Shown here piece after piece: positions 5,139 to 6,837 of a stretch of DNA of 6,837 bases. The DNA lies in contig DAOVQR010000035.1 in the NCBI GenBank assembly GCA_030628575.1, forward strand, positions 1 through 6,837, written 5' to 3'. The notes beneath the pieces are model-generated. The model was given only the letters and a program-made list of their open reading frames with translations, was not told where the DNA came from and did not search any database. How positions within the stretch are numbered: the first letter of the stretch is position 1; each line of letters begins with the position of its first letter. Origin of the DNA: a bacterium (GTDB lineage: Bacteria > Patescibacteriota > UBA1384 > JAMDBS01 > DAOVQR01). The position numbers and the translations under genes are program-made.

Positions 5139-5861
5139 TCAAATAATAAGCCAGAGGCCAAGAGCTATCATCACAAAACCAGTAGCGAAGTTTATATAAC
5201 GAAGATATTTATCTTTGAGTTTTTTAGTTTTATCAAGTGAGGCATATCCAAAATATATGACTAATGTAATAACAAGCAGTGGTAAAATAAATATTAAGTT
5301 ATAATACAAAAGTATAGGAATAATAATATTCCAAGAACAGTTTTGTGCCAAATATCCTAAAGTAAAAATATACGGTCCTCCAGTACAGGGAAGTTCAATA
5401 ATGCTGATAATTAAACCGGCGATAAAAGCAGTAAAGGGGCCAGTTATTTTTGAGATGATTTTAACAGAAAAAGCATCTTCTGCGCAGATTCCTCCAATAC
5501 AAACTTTTGCCGCTTGTTTTGAAGGCCAAATTGCAGTTTTCAACTCATATAATCCAAATAAAATTGCAAAACAGCCAACTATAATATGAAAAATCTGAGC
5601 ATATTGAAAAAGTTGAAGAGTTTTAAAAAGTCCGATACCAAGTAGAAAATAGGCAATAAAGAGACCGGCAATAAAGGATAAACCCGCTTTTAGAATTCTG
5701 TCTTTTTTTTGCGCCATTAAAAGTGTGGCTAATAAAATCAATAATACCGCAATAGCACAAGGATTAATTGAATCCAACAAAGCCGCAGTTGTCACTACTC
5801 CCAAAGTTGGAGCTGTTATTGTATCTTGAACAGTACAAGTTGTAATAAATAAATTAAACAT
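5139..5861 (-). CDS. CcdA/DsbD-like thiol-redox membrane protein (cytochrome c biogenesis transmembrane family)
   Basis: The 240-residue protein has about six membrane helices in the two-times-three layout of CcdA. The first repeat opens with LLDSINPCAIAVLLILLATLL (PC at 34-35); the second with IIELPCTGGPYIFTLGYLA (PC at 158-159). C35 and C159 are the expected redox pair that carries reducing power from cytoplasmic thioredoxin across the membrane. A connecting loop holds two further cysteines, C121 and C126 (CIGGIC), and one more sits at C9 near the N-terminus. No thioredoxin-like partner or cytochrome assembly gene is in the window, so the receiving protein is unknown; a general role in disulfide handling outside the cell is more likely than cytochrome c maturation. 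It has no Shine-Dalgarno site and a possible -10 box just 11 nt before the ATG. It uses TGA as stop. It follows tRNA-Asp on the same strand. Confidence 0.88.
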   Translation of the reverse strand: MFNLFITTCTVQDTITAPTLGVVTTAALLDSINPCAIAVLLILLATLLMAQKKDRILKAGLSFIAGLFIAYFLLGIGLFKTLQLFQYAQIFHIIVGCFAILFGLYELKTAIWPSKQAAKVCIGGICAEDAFSVKIISKITGPFTAFIAGLIISIIELPCTGGPYIFTLGYLAQNCSWNIIIPILLYYNLIFILPLLVITLVIYFGYASLDKTKKLKDKYLRYINFATGFVMIALGLWLII

Positions 5862-5872
5862 ATTTTATCTCT

Positions 5873-5878
5873 ATTTTA
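5873..5878 (-). promoter_or_regulatory. Possible -10 box of the CcdA-like gene
   Basis: TAAAAT on the minus strand lies 11 nt before the ATG, nearly the same spacing as for the DUF192 gene (12 nt). The start point would fall about 5 nt before the ATG, giving an almost leaderless mRNA. There is no TGN extension and no clear -35, so this is a weak call. Confidence 0.35.
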
Positions 5879-5879
5879 C

Positions 5880-5903
5880 AAAAAAACCTCATTTGAGTAG
5901 AGG
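5880..5903 (-). terminator. Weak terminator candidate after tRNA-Asp
   Basis: On the minus strand CCTC and GAGG (5903-5900 and 5890-5887) can form a 4-bp stem with a 9-nt loop, followed by seven T (5886-5880). The stem is short for an efficient terminator; the T run is its best feature. Confidence 0.3.
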
Positions 5904-5920
5904 ATAATTTAATGGCTATG

Positions 5921-5946
5921 CCACCCGAAGTTTTAGCGAAGGGTGG
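5921..5946. repeat. Inverted repeat pairing the tRNA-Asp CCA end with its trailer
   Basis: CCACCC (5921-5926) and GGGTGG (5941-5946) are complementary across 14 nt, and CGAAG is directly repeated inside (5926-5930 and 5937-5941). The right arm covers the encoded CCA of tRNA-Asp (5944-5946), so in the precursor RNA the CCA end would be paired with trailer sequence before processing. Confidence 0.6.
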
Positions 5947-6020
5947 CGGGATGGAAGGGACTCGAACCCTCGACCTTCTGCGTGACAGGCAGACGCTCTA
6001 ACCAACTGAGCTACCACCCC
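5944..6020 (-). tRNA. tRNA-Asp (anticodon GUC)
   Basis: A canonical 77-nt cloverleaf is encoded on the minus strand. The acceptor GGGGTGG pairs with CCATCCC (one G-T pair), the D stem is GCTC/GAGC, the anticodon stem TCTGC/GCAGA, the loop CTGTCAC gives anticodon GTC, and the T arm is GAGGG-TTCGAGT-CCCTT. Discriminator G73 is the usual aspartate identity base, and CCA is encoded. It has its own promoter about 43 bp upstream and a hairpin trailer that overlaps CCA. Confidence 0.97.
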
Positions 6021-6062
6021 GTATTTATAAATAACAAATCTCAAAAAACAAATAACAAAAAG

Positions 6063-6091
6063 ATTTTACCATATTTTATCAATCTAATCAA
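6063..6091 (-). promoter_or_regulatory. Promoter of tRNA-Asp
   Basis: Read on the minus strand, TTGATT (6091-6086) is followed after 17 bp by TAAAAT (6068-6063), with the extension TGG directly before it. The start point is expected near 6056, about 36 nt before the tRNA. A 10-bp direct repeat, AAATAACAAA (6029-6038 and 6050-6059), lies in the leader. Confidence 0.65.
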
Positions 6092-6113
6092 TGATTAAAT
6101 TCTTAGTCCGATC

Positions 6114-6837
6114 TTATTCTCCTTCTTTTTTACTTTCTTCGGAATTGTCTTCATCCTGAACTTCTGCTTCGCCTTCTTGTACTTGAACTTTTATTTCCTC
6201 TTCTTCAACTCTTGCTACATTTTTAAACCAATCCTTAAGGGGTTTATTATAGAAAATATAAATTTTTGATTTTTCTTTCACCTCATTGGACCAATCAACA
6301 TAGGATTCATCAATTTCACCTTTTTTCTCCTCAACTTTTATAATATGATATCCAAAATCAGTTTTCGCTAATTCTCCTTTCATTTGTCCAGGTTCAGTTT
6401 CAAATACTGCTTCTTCAAATTCTGGGACCATCATTCCCCTACCAATCCAACCCAAATCTCCACCGTTTTCCTTACTGCCCTGATCTTCAGAGTGCTCTTT
6501 GGCGATATCTTCAAAACTTCTTTCACCCTTTTTAACTTCTTCTAAAACATCTTTGGCGTGACCCTCGTCTTTAATTAAAATATGTCTTGCTTTAACTTGA
6601 ACAAATAATTCTTTCTGCATTTTATCCATCATTAATTGATTTTTAATCAACTTTTTAAAATCTGATTCATCCATACCATACATTTCTTTTAATATTTTTT
6701 TAACTTCTTCTTCTCCATTGTTTTTTTGCGCCATTTCGTCAAAAGCTTCATTTACTTCTTTATTTGTTACTTTAATCCCATATTTGGCTGCCTGCTGCCT
6801 AAACAGTTCTGTATCAATTAATTGATTTATTATTTGA
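6114..6837 (-). CDS. PpiC/SurA-type peptidyl-prolyl cis-trans isomerase, N-terminus cut by window edge
   Basis: The frame stays open to the right edge, leaving 240 visible residues. The ATG at 6734 is internal, because the 34 residues ahead of it (including QLIDTELFRQQAAKYGIKV) are typical of the SurA-like N-terminal chaperone domain. A parvulin rotamase domain follows at about visible residues 83-168: ARHILI, the FEDIAKEHSED helix, GGDLGWIGRG (125-134), VPEFEEAVF and DFGYHIIKVEEKKGE. It assists folding of exported proteins by isomerising prolyl bonds. The signal peptide or membrane anchor expected for the family would lie beyond the window. The last 30 or so residues form a strongly acidic tail rich in Glu, Asp and Ser, an unstructured region. 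Ends with TAA; tRNA-Asp follows on the same strand after its own promoter. Confidence 0.92.
   Translation of the reverse strand, partial: QIINQLIDTELFRQQAAKYGIKVTNKEVNEAFDEMAQKNNGEEEVKKILKEMYGMDESDFKKLIKNQLMMDKMQKELFVQVKARHILIKDEGHAKDVLEEVKKGERSFEDIAKEHSEDQGSKENGGDLGWIGRGMMVPEFEEAVFETEPGQMKGELAKTDFGYHIIKVEEKKGEIDESYVDWSNEVKEKSKIYIFYNKPLKDWFKNVARVEEEEIKVQVQEGEAEVQDEDNSEESKKEGE

Noticed and set aside
5401..5589. Short plus-strand open frame
   Set aside because: Antisense to the CcdA-like gene.
6151..6163. 13-mer TCATCCTGAACTT shared with the intergenic repeat at 4799-4811
   Set aside because: It lies in the acidic tail of the isomerase without the partner arm; a match this short can arise by chance in a window of this size.
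6732..6734. ATG at 6734 as the true start of the peptidyl-prolyl isomerase
   Set aside because: The frame is open upstream to the window edge and encodes typical SurA-like N-terminal sequence, so this Met is internal.

Overview
The window is AT-rich bacterial DNA. Compact genes, several with no visible Shine-Dalgarno site, and intergenic DNA full of small palindromes and hairpin repeats fit a Candidate Phyla Radiation (Patescibacteria) genome, but this is an inference with no marker gene behind it. The genetic code looks standard: TAA, TAG and TGA are all used as stops, and TGA ends the CcdA-like gene, which argues against lineages that recode TGA.

Layout. From 1 to about 3615 everything lies on the minus strand. 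In transcription order it is a DUF192 protein (3615-3166), tRNA-Thr(CGU) (3165-3091), a 99-residue membrane protein (3087-2788), a processive-type family 2 glycosyltransferase (2751-1192) and a GT39/PMT-type membrane glycosyltransferase (1103 to the window edge, cut off). Spacing is tight: the tRNA touches the DUF192 stop codon, and its CCA ends 3 nt before the next start codon. Positions 3616-3858 form a divergent promoter region with three phased copies of a CACCTC-type palindrome. A calcineurin-like metallophosphoesterase follows on the plus strand (3859-4695), with a near-consensus promoter, a strong ribosome binding site and an intrinsic terminator. The gene-free stretch 4696-5138 holds two different hairpin-rich repeat elements. 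The right part is again minus strand: a PpiC/SurA-type peptidyl-prolyl isomerase entering from the window edge (6837-6114), tRNA-Asp(GUC) (6020-5944) and a CcdA/DsbD-like membrane protein (5861-5139).

Function. The left cluster looks like cell-surface glycan or lipid-linked sugar assembly: one inner-membrane glycosyltransferase using an activated sugar on the cytoplasmic side, one GT-C enzyme using a polyprenyl-phosphate sugar on the outer side, and a small membrane protein of unknown role. The right part carries envelope protein-folding functions (isomerase and thiol-redox membrane protein). The metallophosphoesterase is an independent transcription unit.

The most noteworthy material is not a new gene system but the repeat structure: palindromes inserted in frame inside both glycosyltransferase genes, an eight-unit degenerate heptamer array between them, a 153-bp length-symmetric palindrome with 14-bp terminal inverted repeats, and promoters sharing a TGGTAWART core, two of them so close to start codons that near-leaderless mRNAs are expected.
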